NCBI GenBank assembly: GCA_014904985.1
Contig: MU128930.1
Coordinates: 341,165 to 405,164, forward strand
Direction of reading: 5' to 3'
Length of the DNA: 64,000 bases
Source of the DNA: Hydnum rufescens UP504
Lineage: Eukaryota; Basidiomycota; Agaricomycetes; Cantharellales; Hydnaceae
Of the stretch, positions 9,820 through 22,728 are shown one piece after another (the first letter of the stretch is position 1; each line of letters begins with the position of its first letter). The notes beneath the pieces are model-generated. The model saw nothing but the letters and a program-made list of their open reading frames with translations, was not told where the DNA came from and made no database searches. Both the position numbers and the translations under genes were made by a program.

Positions 9820-12451
9820 CTACACGGATGCCTTCTTTACTTTGTCTGACACCTTCTGCGCGAGGGCCGGAGGGACGACCCCCAATTGCAGCGGAGGATT
9901 ATTTGGATGACCCTACCCCATTTGGTTCCACATCAGACTTGACTTATCGGACATGAGGAAATCACCCACATGAGCCAAATGATACTTAAGTCCGGCTGCC
10001 TGTTTGTATATGTTGGGGCAATCAGGATGCGGACACGAGTGCGCCTTGCGTTTCGCACTGTTCGTTGATAGTGTTTGCAGATCGCTCGCCGGATGTCCTG
10101 ACGTTGCAGATTCGCTTTCCTCAAAATCAGGTCCACCTCGATTGGGACCTACTTCCGACGAGGCCAAGACTTGTTTGTTGATCGCTACAGCGAAATGTGC
10201 CTTGGATAGTTGAAGATGGTACTGTATCCCATTAATACTCTAAATTGCACACACCAGGATGTTTGTAAGCAATGTTGCCTGACTCACATCAGATTCTGAA
10301 GGGAGCACCCACCTTCCATCCCTTTCCACATCCTTCTAAAGCGCATCTAAATATTCGGCCTTCGACTGCCTCGCTCACAACATCATGGTGTACCTTGCGG
10401 TGATGATCTAGCAACTCGCCGCTCGTATTGAACCGTGCTCGAATGTCATTTTCGGAAAGCCAGCATGTAGGATCCCCACAAGCATAAGGTAGAAGTTGGC
10501 TGTTACTATTCGAAGACGCTTGGAGATGAGATGAAAGTCGTGGCGTTGGGTTGATACTGACACCTGACGCTGAAGAAGACTGGCGTTTCAGGCGCTTCAT
10601 AACAGGCGGGAACCCATTGTTGGGTGAGGATAGTGATGATTCTATGGATGACAATGGACGCTTCACACCAGACGCCTTCGTAGATGAGCAGCAGCTATGA
10701 GTACTAGTGGCTGTAGCATGGGAACACGTGGATTGTGCCGACGCACAACACGACCCAGAACACTTGCAAGGAGGTTGGTCCTTGATACGGGCCAAGAGGG
10801 AGGCCGCCGCCGCAGTCCACTTCACGGAATCGACTGACGTTGAATTGGTGGACACAAGGGCAGGAGACAGGGTAACGGCACGCTGATCCGAATAAGTCAA
10901 TCGCCCTCGAGGAGACGAGGCTGGGGAGAGTTGCTCTTGCTGCTGCCGATTGGCTTCAGGTTTGTATCCCATAGGCGTTAACAGTGTTGAGTTTGAAGAA
11001 CTCGGGTCTAGGATAGCTCGATTATCACGGATGCCCGGTGGTGGGATAGGGGACTGGAAATTAGGGAGATTATGATTTGATTCCTGGGCATAGTGGGCAA
11101 GGGGCGTCTCCCCATTGGAGTCTGGGGGTTCGCGGGGACCATGAAGGTTGGACATTGGCTGGGAGTGGTGAGAAGGCAGAGCAGGTGAGATCGACAAGGA
11201 TGCGGGCGCAAGGGACTTATCGTCGAACGGAGAACTCTGTGACTCCACAAACTGGGGAAAGTGAGAAGATGATGTCAACATCAGCGAGGTGTCTCCTCCA
11301 TGCGAAAATGCTTGAGTCATCTGGTGAAATGGTCCGAAAAAATCCTGCGAGGATATATCCATAAATGGAGGTGCCATATCGTCCCCACATCCACATACAG
11401 CCTTGGATCCGCAACCGCAACCGCAACCACCTTGCATGATGTCCCATAGGCGGGCATCGAACTGCAACGTAGTCTGGCCATCTACATTGCCAACCCCGGG
11501 AAGTTCGGGATCCAAACAATGAGAGAAGTCTGTCCCAAACGAGTGACCATTAAAAAAAGAACCATCGAGCCGAAAAGGATCATATTGAATCTGGGACAGA
11601 ATATCGCTTGCCGAGGTAGTTGATTGCAGAGGACTTGGGGGCCCTTCCGAGCCTTGGGTACTCGGAGCGGGTGGGTTTTCCGATGAGATACCATCTTTAT
11701 CTTCTGCAGGTTCGCTCTCGTTGCCATGAGAGCAGCAAGAGGAAGAGGACGCCGGGGTGCGGGATGAATGGCTGGCCTTCTTCCTCTCTAGGAGTCGCCA
11801 GCGATTCCTACATCCAAGACCGCTTCGACCTAACTCTGCTGCCACACTGGCCCACCTACCCCCCCAACGACGATATTCCTGTAGTAGTTTCTCGTCTTCT
11901 TCCGGTGTCCATTCCCCCTGCTTAATAGCTGGGTCAAGCGCCTCCCGGTATCGTTTGGCGCAGGCATCATCAGTTCTTCCATTAATCTGCTTGGCGATCA
12001 TCGACCTGATCAGAGCCCATGAGTTGCTTCGCGGAGCTCACTGTGATCAATGCACTATGACCATACCATCTGCATGGAAATTCGGCATGAAGTTTGACGA
12101 GCAACTCGTCTTCCTCTTTCGTCCACGCAGTCTTCTTCAGTGTCGGACTGAGCGAGTGTTTCCAGCGCTAGTGCCTGGTCATAAGCCGAAGAGCCGAGAG
12201 CGACACAAGGGCACATTACCTTTCTACAGGCCTTATTCGTTCTCCCTGGAACCGCCTCAGCAATTACTTTCCAATGGTCTGTATTGTCGCCATCTAAGCG
12301 TATGGATGAGTTCCCTCAGGTCCATGCAAATGGGAATGGAATGGGTCTCACGTTTGGCCACGGCAACTCTAAGAAGGGCGTCTTCCTCGGCTGTCCAAGG
12401 TCGTGCTGGTGCCCTGTTTTTGAGAAGTACCGGGGGGCCATTATCGTCCAT
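9820..12451 (-). CDS. R1R2R3-Myb / C2H2 zinc-finger transcription factor
   Basis: The predicted nuclear DNA-binding protein starts at MDDNGPPVLLKNRAP (12451). Three successive Myb repeats follow across four small introns: RPWTAEEDALLRVAVAK, then KKTAWTKEEDELLVKLH with SMIAKQINGRTDDACAKRY, then GEWTPEEDEKLLQEYRRW with GCRNRWRLLERKK. The middle, in the large exon 12003-10313, is Ser/Pro/Gln rich with two unusual Cys clusters, CGCGCGSKAVCGCG and CKCSGSCC. The C-terminus carries C2H2-type fingers: CGDPTC with HHRKVHH, CALEGCGKGWK spliced to SINGIQYHLQLSKAHF, and CPHPDCPNIYKQAAGLKYHLAH. The last exon ends with stop 9820-9822. Targets are unknown. The Cys clusters resemble metal-sensing motifs of fungal regulators only superficially. 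The gene is divergent from PRP17. Confidence 0.8.
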
Positions 12452-12537
12452 GTTGGTGGGCAAAAGTACACTCCTTGCCGGTAAGATCGGTAAAGTAGAC
12501 CGATTGCTTCGGGTCTTGCCGACATTCAACACCTACC
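12452..12537. promoter_or_regulatory. Bidirectional promoter Myb/PRP17
   Basis: With the Myb start at 12451 (chosen because MDDNG directly precedes the conserved region; an upstream ATG at 12532 would leave 5 bp), 86 bp separate the two divergent start codons. No TATA box is seen. Confidence 0.5.
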
Positions 12538-14771
12538 ATGCTCGAGTATGATTCCGACAATAGCAACTCAGGTGATGTATTCCAGATCAATAAAATCACG
12601 GCAGCTAAGCGGCCACGAACCGAAGACATCCAATCACGGACAGTGGCATTGTCTGCTGCCCCAGACGTTCTTTCAGAGGTTTGCACGTTGACTAGGAGTT
12701 TTTCAACCAATCTCATTAGCAATGGTTTTCTCTCTAGGATCCCTTAAAGCAATGTTCGCATAAACGTCCATGCAATATTTTGATCTCTTTCTGATGCAAT
12801 TTTATAGCCTCTCTTGTCACTCGGCCCACCGATACCCAGATGAATGTTAATATTGGATATGAGGACATGTCGAAGCCTGTGCTGGGTCCCGAAAACCCCT
12901 TTGGGGATCGGAAATTTCTGAACCAAAACACTATCTCTGGCACGTACTTGGTCTTAACTCCCAGTCTGTGCACAAATTCACACCATTTTCACAGGTCACG
13001 TCGAGGAACAAACTATGCCAGACCATGCTTTCCGAACGCAGCACCTGACTCACGCCATTCTCGGATATTCTCAGAACCCTTCAAACGACGTAAATGCACC
13101 GCAATTCGTGGGCTCTCTAGCTGCTGCACACGCCAACGCATACGTCACAATAGAAGGTCTACGCCCTCCCAATGCGACAAAGCGCGATCTGAAACGGAAG
13201 CGAAGAGCAAAGGGAGATCTCGAAGTTGTCGATGGGGATAATGCGTACGTTGGCCCGTGGGGGGGCTGGGAGGGCGAAAACTCTGTCCCAGAAGGACTCG
13301 ACCAAGATGAAGTGGGGGAAGGAGCAGAGGAGCCTGAAGATCCCGAAGAGGCCAAACGAATTGCGGAATCACGCAGAAAGGGCCAAATGAAGCGATCGAC
13401 TTTCGGGCAGGAGACGTCCATTTTTCATGGGAAAAGTCTTACCGATTACCAGGGCCGGACGTATATGCACCCCCCTCTGGCCGTTGCCCCTCATCTCACT
13501 TCCGAACCCGGGCAACAGGAATGCTTTATTCCGAAAGCCTGTGTTCATACTTTTACCGGTCATACTCAAGGGGTTTCTGTCATTCGTACCTTCCCTAAAA
13601 CTGGACACCTTATGATTAGTGGAAGCATGGACACTAAGATCAAGGTGACTCAAATTTATGCCATAACCTTCTGGAGGCAGACTTACCGAGATTCCTCTTA
13701 GCTTTGGGATGTATATCAGGAAGGAAACTGTCTTCGGACCTTCATGGGTCATCACAAGGCAGTAAAAGACATCACATTTTCCAATGACGGTAGAAAGTTC
13801 CTCAGTTGTGCGTACGATCGTCAAATGAAACTCTGGGACACGGAAACTGGTGCGTTGCGTCTCTATAGTCCTTGATGCACATCCACCCATGTGTTGCGCC
13901 CTCAGGCCAATGTATCAAGGCTTTTTCAAATGGGAAAATCCCATATGTTGTGCGATTCCATCCTGACGAGGATAAACAGCACATCTTTCTGGCCGGCATG
14001 TCGGATAAGAAGATCATACAGGTATGTAACATCACTTCTAATGTATTGTGCATGTTGAACTGTGATTCTAATATAGTATGACATGAACACGTCCGAAATC
14101 ATTCAAGAATATGATCAACATCTTGGTCCCGTCAACACCATCACTTTCGTTGACGAAAATCGACGCTTCGTGACCACTTCGGACGACAAAACAATTCGCG
14201 CGTGGGATTACGACATTCCCGTCGTCATCAAATACATCGCTGAGCCCCACATGCATTCTATGCCCGCTGTAACGCTGCACCCGAACCGTATGTATAAATC
14301 ACCCTCTGAGTCTTCTGCTTTCTCAACGGGAATCCTGTCCATTGCAGTGAAATGGTTCGCTGCACAGTCCCTCGACAATCAAATCCTCATCTATTCCACA
14401 GATACGTTCCGGCAAAATCGTAAGAAGCGTTTCGCCGGGCACACGATCGCAGGGTATGCATGCCAGGTTGGATTCTCACCTGACGGGCGCTGGATCAGCT
14501 CCGGGGATGGTGATGGGAATGTAGTATTTTGGGACTGGAAAAATGGGCGCATCAAATCACGCTTGAAAGCACATTCAAAGGTTGTTATCGCTCATGAATG
14601 GTTACCACATGAATCAGTAAGTGGTGGGATGTCGTCGCATTGGCTACTACCTATCTCATATCCTACAGTCTAAGGTTCTCACAGCGTCTTGGGACGGCTT
14701 GATCAAACTATGGGTGAGTGCTTGTCTAACCTTTCTCGATTATCCGCTAATCGCCTGTCGTTCAGGATTGA
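12538..14771 (+). CDS. PRP17: Pre-mRNA splicing factor Prp17/Cdc40
   Basis: Prp17 (CDC40) is a spliceosomal WD40 protein needed for the second catalytic step. The N-terminal half includes [22 protein letters not shown] and [19 protein letters not shown], conserved in the family. A basic/acidic linker follows, then [15 protein letters not shown], and then seven WD40 blades in the C-terminal half, such as [40 protein letters not shown] and [19 protein letters not shown]. The last splice joins KLW to a two-codon exon (Asp, stop) ending at 14771. About eight exons are visible, with short introns. One junction near 12939/12940 is only in frame if the intron uses a GC donor (GCACGT) or if the assembly has a one-base error. 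Identity is secure. Confidence 0.9.
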
Positions 14772-15675
14772 CCACTGCTATTACTACTGTGTTCTATTTT
14801 ATACCACCCTCGTAATTAAACTTTTGTGTATCCTGGGAGGCCATCTTGCGAAGATCCGTGTCCGTGGAATTTCCCAGCGGATGTGCGGAATTGCTGTAGG
14901 AAGCGAGCAAATATATCCTCGTAGGCGCCCATACGATTTACTCCCTAAAACGAATTTCGTCCGAGTCCCGGATATTGAATATATGGTCAATTGAGATACC
15001 CATAACCAGATTTTCTATGCCTCACCGGCGCCTGTTCCTACCTGAGAGGCCCAGTGACTAAGTGCCACAACGACCCCAGTGCAAATGGGAACCTTGCCAA
15101 AAATCCTTCGATCCATGAAATGAATCCAATTTTCTCATCTGAACATCGTCACACCCTCAAGTTGTAACGAATGCTACTTGCACTTGGCTCGGGAGCCGAC
15201 ATTCCTATCATCCTCAAGTTCGCACGTAGTTCTGTATGCAGTGATACCAATCGATTATTAGAATCAGCATTGGAACTTTTCGCAGCGTGACAGATCTTCC
15301 AACTCACAGTTCTCGCTAGCAACAATTTGAGCCTCGAACTGACCTTCTGTGTAAATATGGTTCAGGCGTTGGAGATACGCTGAGAGAACCTGATAAAACA
15401 CTCTGATTATTACTATTTGATGACGGGGAATGCAATCAATTTCAATCATCCGGCAGCTTTCACACGTAGTTTTCTTATTTCAGACACAAGAGATGCATGC
15501 AGGTGCGATGGATTTGGCGTCGACAGCCATCATCAATTCCAGTAAGGATATATTTGGGACACGGTAAGGTTGCTAACATCCCATGCAGAAGGTGAGCAAG
15601 TGAATGGAACGAGAAGACTTCCGGCGGCCCCGTAACACAATTGTGGCCTATGACTAGTGAATGCAACCGAGGAAT
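14772..15675. other. Intergenic, no gene seen
   Basis: Between the convergent PRP17 and UTP22 stops, this 900-bp stretch has only short open frames without domain features. It likely includes both 3' UTRs. Confidence 0.4.
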
Positions 15676-18600
15676 TTAGCAAGCTTCGTACCATTCAGAT
15701 CGCCCACATAGAACACTGGCACGCACCCCTTGCACGACGACATTCTTGATCAGCCCTTTTCCCAAGCGTTGAATTTCTGCAAGTACCGCAGACTCATTCA
15801 AGACTACGTTGGGTTTCTGGGTAGATGACTTGTCTTAGCAATCAGTCTTTCACCCCGTCCAATCCACTGACCTTGTTGTCCTTCCCACCGGAGTCAACAG
15901 GCATACTAGAAAACCCAAGAAGTACTCTGAATGGCCTCGGATTCCGTAATAGAGGGTTCCAGACTCCCCCCATAGTCACGCCCCCCATAGGGTCGTAGAA
16001 TAAGACCAAGTTGTCCCCGTATATGCGCTAGGACACGCAACAAGAGGACAGACAGTATCAATATTAAAACGTCGAATTATATTTGAATAAATCACGAACT
16101 CGAATATCTTCAAAGAGTAGTCTGACAGGATCAAATTGGACGCGCGGAACAGTTCCGTATACGGAGGTAGCATCCATCCTAACATTGGCGTATTTTGTGG
16201 CAGATTTCCACAAACTAGGATCCGCATGTAGGTTCTCAATATATCGCGGTGCAACTGATGGATCAAGATGGATAAGAAAGTCATAATCATTCGTTGGATG
16301 TAAAAGCATTGTCTAGAGTCAAGGGATGTTAGAAACCTTAAGGGAGGGTCCGGCTTCTATAGCAGGCTTGCCTTAATATCCAACTCCCCATCGTCCATAC
16401 TCTTACGCAAATAGTCGAATGTCGCCTTCGCGAGATCCTTAGCGCGACCTGCAATAATGGAGTCCACGGAATCGCTCCATATGTGACCAGAAAGGTCCTC
16501 TTCTGTTACGATGGACCAGGCACCACGAGAAAGTCTGGGGTCCACGGCACGATGCTTGGTGAAGCGCTCCTGTGCCTGGTTGAGAATGTCAGGAGGGAAC
16601 ACCACTCGATGGGTCCTATCCACCATACTGGCAGAAGTATACACGGGAACCACGAGGGGCGATTCCCGCCAATCCCACTCGGCAAGAAGGGTGACGACGC
16701 GGGAGAATCCCGAAACCCCAGTACTAGGAGGCTCACGCACTCCAGCGTCCAAATAAACGTGTGCGCATAGGAGCTCCATGGCTTCTGGCGAGATATGGGA
16801 CGCCAGCCAGTGTGCGTTGAGCCATCGCTTGACAAGTCTTGTGGTATGTGAGTACGAGGGATATCGGTGATGTAGAGCATGAAGAGCCGCGTGGTGGCGA
16901 GGTGCATGTACGAAACGTTTCAGATGATGATGGAGAGCCGTCTGGAAGTGTTTTCGCTTATACTCTGGCGTATTACGATCAGCTATCAGGCGCTCTAATA
17001 GCGTCTGTTCCCGATCGTGGTATATCCGAGCACGAAATGCGAACCCCGAAGGGAGAATGATCTCCAAAGAGACATGATCCTCAATCGGATCGCTATTACG
17101 GTCCAATGCCACAGACGCCTTCGACCCGCTGGTGTTCAGGAGTTGAGCAATGGCCTCCAGCAGGGCCATCTTGACTTTTTGAATGGCAGCCAAATCATCA
17201 GGCCATTGCGAGGATCGTTCGAACTGCAAGACAATCTCGGTCGCAGGAACGTATTTCGCGTGATCAGGTAAAAGAGAATAGGCATCCATATCAAGAGGCA
17301 AAGTCGGAAAGACTGCTGTATATCGCAGTGCATCACTGACAGGGCTCGAGGTGACGAGACCCAATGGAATGTTCTCCATGGCTTTGATGTCCTTGACCAA
17401 TTCATCGTACGCGGATACAACCAAGCGTTGCACTGCTTCTGGAGCAGTGGCAGGAGCCACTGTACTGTACCGATTCGCGATATCGGGAGGGATTGACAAC
17501 ACGCCGTCATACTGAGTATTGAACACCGTGACGTCCTCGGATGGAATTTGGAGGTGCCGACCAACAATATAACGAACGATCCTTCCAGGAATTTGAAGCC
17601 GCTCGCCCGTGCTCTTGCCTGCAAGTTCCCACACGACGCTTTCCACAATACGGCCATCGTTAAACCGCCGCAATTCCGACTTCTCGCCCCAAAAGTCACG
17701 GAAGCGTTCGCACGCCTCGGGATCTTCTGCCGGCGGACCGTGATCAACCAAACGAGGTGCGTTGTCGGGGTCTAAAATGATTCCAACTTCGATCACCGTG
17801 GGCTCCGGAGGCTGGGACTCTGTAGATAAAAATGGTTTGGAAGGTGTCTGCACCAGAGCAACAATCTTGGCCCGAGACCCAAGGGCTTGCTTGAGAATCT
17901 TGTCCAACTGGCTGACAATCGCAGCGTTACGTGACCCATGGTCCACAACTGGCTCCGGTAGAACCGCACGGGAGATATCCAATCTGAAAAATGTCTTCAG
18001 CTTCTGAGCTCTGATGACATACGCGATAAAAATTCCGAACCTTATTATGGTGTCAAATCGCAGCTGCATATCTCGAAGATCTCGCATAAACATAAGCTCG
18101 AAAGTGTCAGTTGATGAAGGGCTGTCGAGAGCCTTCAAAGTTAAGTGTGCATCCTGCCGAAGCTGAGGCCACATCATCGATCAAGACATGCACTAAATCA
18201 ATGCAAAGGTGGCGTGCCCACCAATTCCAAGGAGCTCACGGGCACACCAGACAAGAAATTGAACACAGTTGATGGGCTGACGAAAACAGGTATCGAGGTC
18301 CCAGCGAAGTCGAAATGCGGAGGCTAAGAGGTGCGGTTCAGTGAGATAGAGACCAGAAGATGCGGCGATGTGTACCTTCGGTCCAGATATTGTGCGCACT
18401 TGGACGGTATCCTCGACAAAGTCGTGACTGGCTAGGCGGCGTCAAGGCCAATCAGCAACTCTTGGAGCCGGTGAAATGCATGATATCGACAGACCGAGGA
18501 AATCCATGGTAGCTCTGAACATCTGGTACGAGCTTAGCCCTTTCCCGATAGGCTTTCTACCCTTCCTCTTTTTTGTGCCCACATTCTTAAGGGACCGCTC

Positions 18601-20039
18601 GTCATCACCCCAGACAAGATAGGCAAGGACAAATCCCCACCAGCTTCCTAAAGCTTCGAAACCGAATACAGTCTTGTTCCCCTTGCCATATCCCCGTTGA
18701 TTAGCCCATACACGCAGGAGAGCAGTCGCTTCTTTGAAATGAGTGATCTCCTTAGCGGCTGAATACATGAGCAAAAGGTGTGCAGTTGGCGTCATGCAGC
18801 GCAGAATATCGTTGTTATAAAAAGGGGTTGGCTTGGGAGGGAGGGTTGAGGAATTGGGCACCCTGATGTTTGCATGTGATGGAGACAGACGAGAGACGGC
18901 GATTGGAGAATCTAAGGGTAGTGCGAGGATGATGCGCACTGAGGCGTTCAATTTTTGCAAGTCATACTTTCCGTCTACTCCCAAAAGGAGAACGTACTAT
19001 AGTGCTGTTTGGGAACGGGACAATGGGGACACGCACCTTTCTTGGGGCGCACAACAAGCGATGATCGGCGAGGATTCTGTTCAGGCAGATCGTATTGCAC
19101 GTCGAGATCTAGCTCTGATGAAACTAGCGAAGATGCAATGACCGCCAAATAATATGACCGCTTGTGAAAGAAACGCGAGTCGAGATAATCTTTTTCCTGG
19201 AAGAGTGACTTCCAAGAGTATACACGTCAGGAAGAGAATCATTACACTAAGAATATACCAAACCCTCACGGAAGGCATTTCAACATTCAGGTCTACAGAA
19301 AACCCTACGCCATCACGACCGATGACGGACATCTGATGTGCCCAACTCCCAACAATTTGGATATTAGAAGGCTTCTCGAAGGAGACTTTCCAATTTGTAT
19401 CGTCTCTTGGTTGGGGTGTCGTATACAGCACTTGAACGCCATTTATCTTTCGTAGCTTTCGCGCGGCTTGAAGAGGATGTTGGGGAGAGAGAGGGGAGAT
19501 AGATCCAATGTGTTGGTGTAAGGCATGCAGTAGCGGCTCTAATAACTGAGCAGAAGTTTGCCTTGGTTTTATTTGTGGCACTAAGGCGTCGATCTAGGTT
19601 GCTTCTTAAAATTGGACTCCTTCGAACAATGGAACCTCGAGCACACCTTCAACTTGAAGGCACTGGATTTAAAGAGTTCCGTCGCCTCTTTTAACTGATG
19701 GAGTTCTTCGGTAGTTGGTGCTTTCCACACCGAGTGTGCATCTGAAGGTCTAAGGGGTTCCGCGGGTGCTCTTGCCTGTGTAGCATTGCCATCATCTTCT
19801 ACTATAGCATCAGATTCGGAATCTTCTCCAGAGTCGGCCTCTTCATTGTCAGGATTGTATGTAGGGACCTGTCCGTCGTCGCTGATATTTTGCTCCGCAT
19901 CGTCCTCGACCAAGTGGGGTCGCTATAGTCACGGGAGTAGTTAACACACAGGAGATAAAAAAACTCCACTAGGATGCTAGCACTGTACTTTGGAGGGTCG
20001 CTGCGACTCTGACGCAAGGGTCTTCCTCTTGCCTGCCAT
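15676..20039 (-). CDS. UTP22: U3 snoRNP protein Utp22 (Nrap family)
   Basis: Utp22/Nrap is a scaffold of the small-subunit processome (UtpC with Rrp7) and is built on an inactive nucleotidyltransferase/PAP-OAS1 fold. The start at 20039 (MAGKRKTLASESQRPSK) is joined by splicing to an acidic stretch RPHLVEDDAEQNISDD, then SVWKAPTTEELHQLKEATEL. The middle has ALLRVWANQRGYGKG and GSWWGFVLAYLVWGD. The large exon 18162-16372 carries RFRDFWGEKSELRRFNDGR, a hallmark of the family. The C-terminus reads NLVLFYDPMGGVTMGGVW and GLIKNVVVQGVR, with stop 15676-15678. About twelve exons are visible, including 20039-19989, 19922-19647, 19593-19270 and 19208-19037. One intron (16371-16313) has a GC donor, AAG|GCAAGC. 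Total size of about 1,100 residues is normal for the family. Confidence 0.9.
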
Positions 20040-20838
20040 AACTTTTCAGCACTGCCACACCTGGCAAACGCCGATATCGCTGACCCCGAACTTGACTTTG
20101 GTGACATTCCGCTCCCTTGTGACGCCGTGGCAACTCTAAATGACCCGCATAATGGTTTCGGGCGCTAGGGTTGCTCTTATCGCTTGGGTTGGTGTTGTCA
20201 TGTTTGGGGCCACAGTCTCTGTCTCCCACTCCTAAAACGTCCTTGAACAACCTCCCTCAAGTGAGCTTTTTTTTTCTCGTGCTCTTCTCTTTGACATTAT
20301 CTAACGCAACCACAAGGTCACTTGATACTAGGCGTGCCGCACAGAACTTATGGCCAATATCAGGTCACACCAGCCTCCTAACGCCCGGTACGCCGTCTCG
20401 TCGGGACACAGGTGATTTGTCCCGAGACATGTAGTCAAAGTGCTCCAAGTAACCTACTCGATCGCTCATGGGTCAAGCGAGTCTAGAATTTGACCTAAAT
20501 AAATGTATTCTAGCTCTGGGGTATCTTCAATCGATTCTCTTGGTTTTTTCGCCGTTTTCGCTGTGCGCCCCGCCTAGTATGAGACACATTGCGAATGTGT
20601 GTATAAGCCTTGGACTAGGTCTTTGGCTCCCCCTAGTCACATAAGATCCGACAGTGGAAGTTGCTAACATGTGTCGACTCGCTTGATATTGTGGGTCAAT
20701 CTGGCAGGATAGTCACGACGCACCTGGGTGTCGGGGGCCTCAGTGGGAGAATTTTACCTAGCTAGATCTAGCCCAGAATACCTAGAATATGTTAGCCCGG
20801 GCGTAAGCCGACCCAAGTTACACATCTCGCTCACAATC
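20040..20838. other. Intergenic between UTP22 and SOD2 (divergent starts)
   Basis: About 800 bp separate the divergent UTP22 and SOD2 starts, enough for two independent promoters. I see no coding pattern. A polypyrimidine-rich segment lies near 20265-20290. Confidence 0.4.
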
Positions 20839-21928
20839 ATGCTCAGACTCTCGCGCTCTGCTATCCTACCCACCCTCACTCGTTCCGTCAGATTACCTGG
20901 AGGGATCAGTGCCCTGCACACTCTCCCGGACCTCCCATATGCTTATGACGTGCGCGATATCTCTTAGTGCAAATTCATGGCCCCCGAGCTCAATGTCAGC
21001 CAACGATTTTTTCACCAACTCCGATGCCATAGGCTCTTGAACCATATATCTCTAAGGAGATCATGACTTTACACCACAAGAAGCACCACCAGGCATATGT
21101 GAATGGTCTCAACGCTGCCGAAGAATCTTATAGCCAAGGCCCTGGCACCCAAGGAGAAAATTGCTCTCCAGCCGGCGATCAAGTTTAACGGTGGTGGTGA
21201 GGACCCAGCACGCATGCATTCACAAAGGCCCTCTAAGACTTCCCCCTTACGCTTTCCTGCTGCCTGGACACCACAGGACATATAAACCACTCACTCTTCT
21301 GGACAAATTTAGTCCCTACCTCGGAGGGCGGAGGGCACCTTGAGTCTGGTCCGCTGAAAGCCGCGATTGATAGAGACTTTGGCTCTCTTGCTGAACTTAA
21401 GAAGACGTTCAATGCCCAGACTGCTGCTATTCAAGGGAGTGGATGGGGCTGGCTCGTGCGTGACTGCGCAATCTCATGCTTCTCATCAAGTTAACGATTG
21501 CTTGGTATTGCTCGGCCAGGGCCTTAACAAGTCTTTGCAAAAGCTCGAGGTTGTCACCACGGCCAACCAGGATCCATTACTGAGTCCGTATTATTCTTTG
21601 CCTGCTTTTTTCTTCTGGAACCTATCCACGGTCCACTAAATATCGCATTGGCTTTATAGGCCATGTTCCAATCATCGGGGTAGACATCTGGGAGCACGCG
21701 TTCTATTTGCAGGTGCGTTTACCTACGCTCCTGATAATGACCTTCCTAACTAACACTCTTTAAATACTTGCTAGTATCAAAATGTCAAGCCAGACGTAAG
21801 CCCATTTTCCGATTGTACGTGGCCAAGCGTGACTATTGCTTCGGCTCTCTTTCCAGTACCTCAATGCAATCTGGAACGTCATCAATTTCAAAGAAGCGGA
21901 GAATCGTCTGATCGCGGCTCTCAAGTAG
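20839..21928 (+). CDS. SOD2: Mitochondrial Mn superoxide dismutase, with a one-base frameshift
   Basis: The enzyme converts superoxide to hydrogen peroxide and oxygen in the mitochondrial matrix. Seven exons are visible: 20839-20949, 21033-21196, 21277-21455, 21520-21583, 21660-21712, 21775-21795 (21 nt) and 21857-21928. The N-terminus [20 protein letters not shown] is a typical Arg/Ser-rich presequence before [12 protein letters not shown]. Family landmarks include [28 protein letters not shown] and [20 protein letters not shown], which supply the metal-ligand His/His/Asp/His residues. Exon 2 carries one extra base at about 21134-21136 (TATAGCCAAGG): the sequence before it and the sequence after it ([20 protein letters not shown]) fit the family in different frames. 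All other junctions are in frame, so an assembly error is as likely as a real lesion. The 3' end is duplicated at about 24990-25345. Confidence 0.88.
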
Positions 21929-22728
21929 AACAAGCACGTCCGTCATGTTAGATTCGCTTAGCGGTGACCAGGCTTTCGTCTGATTTTTTTTTTGCGTCAA
22001 TAACAGTGCTTCGTTCCGAATTGCACTATTGTATTTATCAACCTTGCTTATGCACTCACCGTGTGAAATGTGTCTCCAACAACTTGAAAATAAGTGCCCT
22101 TGTTATATGACTTGCAATTGATAGATAAGACATCCCCTTTCGCCTCAGTCCAACCACCTTCGCAATGAAAGGGATCCGGCTCTCGGCGAAGCCGCACGAG
22201 CTTTCCATAGCTGTTCCAACCCCGCGGTATGTGGAGAATACAAAACCATCTGTTTGCACCACACGGTGGGCGGATCCATCATCTCCTCTGGCGTGACGAT
22301 CTCCAACAATCGACAGAGGTCCAAATACAGTACGTCCTGTGATCCCGCAGATATTGACCCGCCCAAAGATTGAGGTGGGAGGCATGGATCGGAGGCGTGA
22401 TCCACTGCAACGAGGAAATGCAGTGGAATTTGAAATCATCGAATGAAATTATACTTCGGGTTGTTCTCGGTGCGTCAGGTGAAGGTGCATCACCTTGCTT
22501 CAAGAAGCAACAATAACTGGTATCGCAATGAGGGGCCCACTCTGCCACGGAGCTGGTGACTTTGTCCTTTTTTGCGATGGTACTTTGCGGTCATTTATAT
22601 GTCTAAGATGTTTCTCTACGCGTTTCTCGATCTCGTGAATCGACTATGGCAAAATCTATTCTCGACCCATAGATGTTTACTTGACCATATCTAAAGTCTA
22701 GAGGTACCGCCTACAGTAGTACTAAACT
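21929..22728. other. SOD2 3' flank and unassigned sequence
   Basis: The first roughly 180 bp (to 22105) is SOD2 3' flank and recurs downstream of the guanylyltransferase gene. A minus-strand open stretch at 22056-22548 has no recognisable domain, and I could not build a spliced gene from it. The rest presumably holds the promoter of the next gene. Confidence 0.4.

Noticed and set aside
11008..11925. Plus- and minus-strand frames inside the Myb gene
   Set aside because: They are shadows of the long, well-supported coding exon.
22056..22548. Minus-strand open frames downstream of SOD2
   Set aside because: Two overlapping frames look protein-like, but I could not find a domain or a splice solution, and the first part overlaps the SOD2 3' flank.
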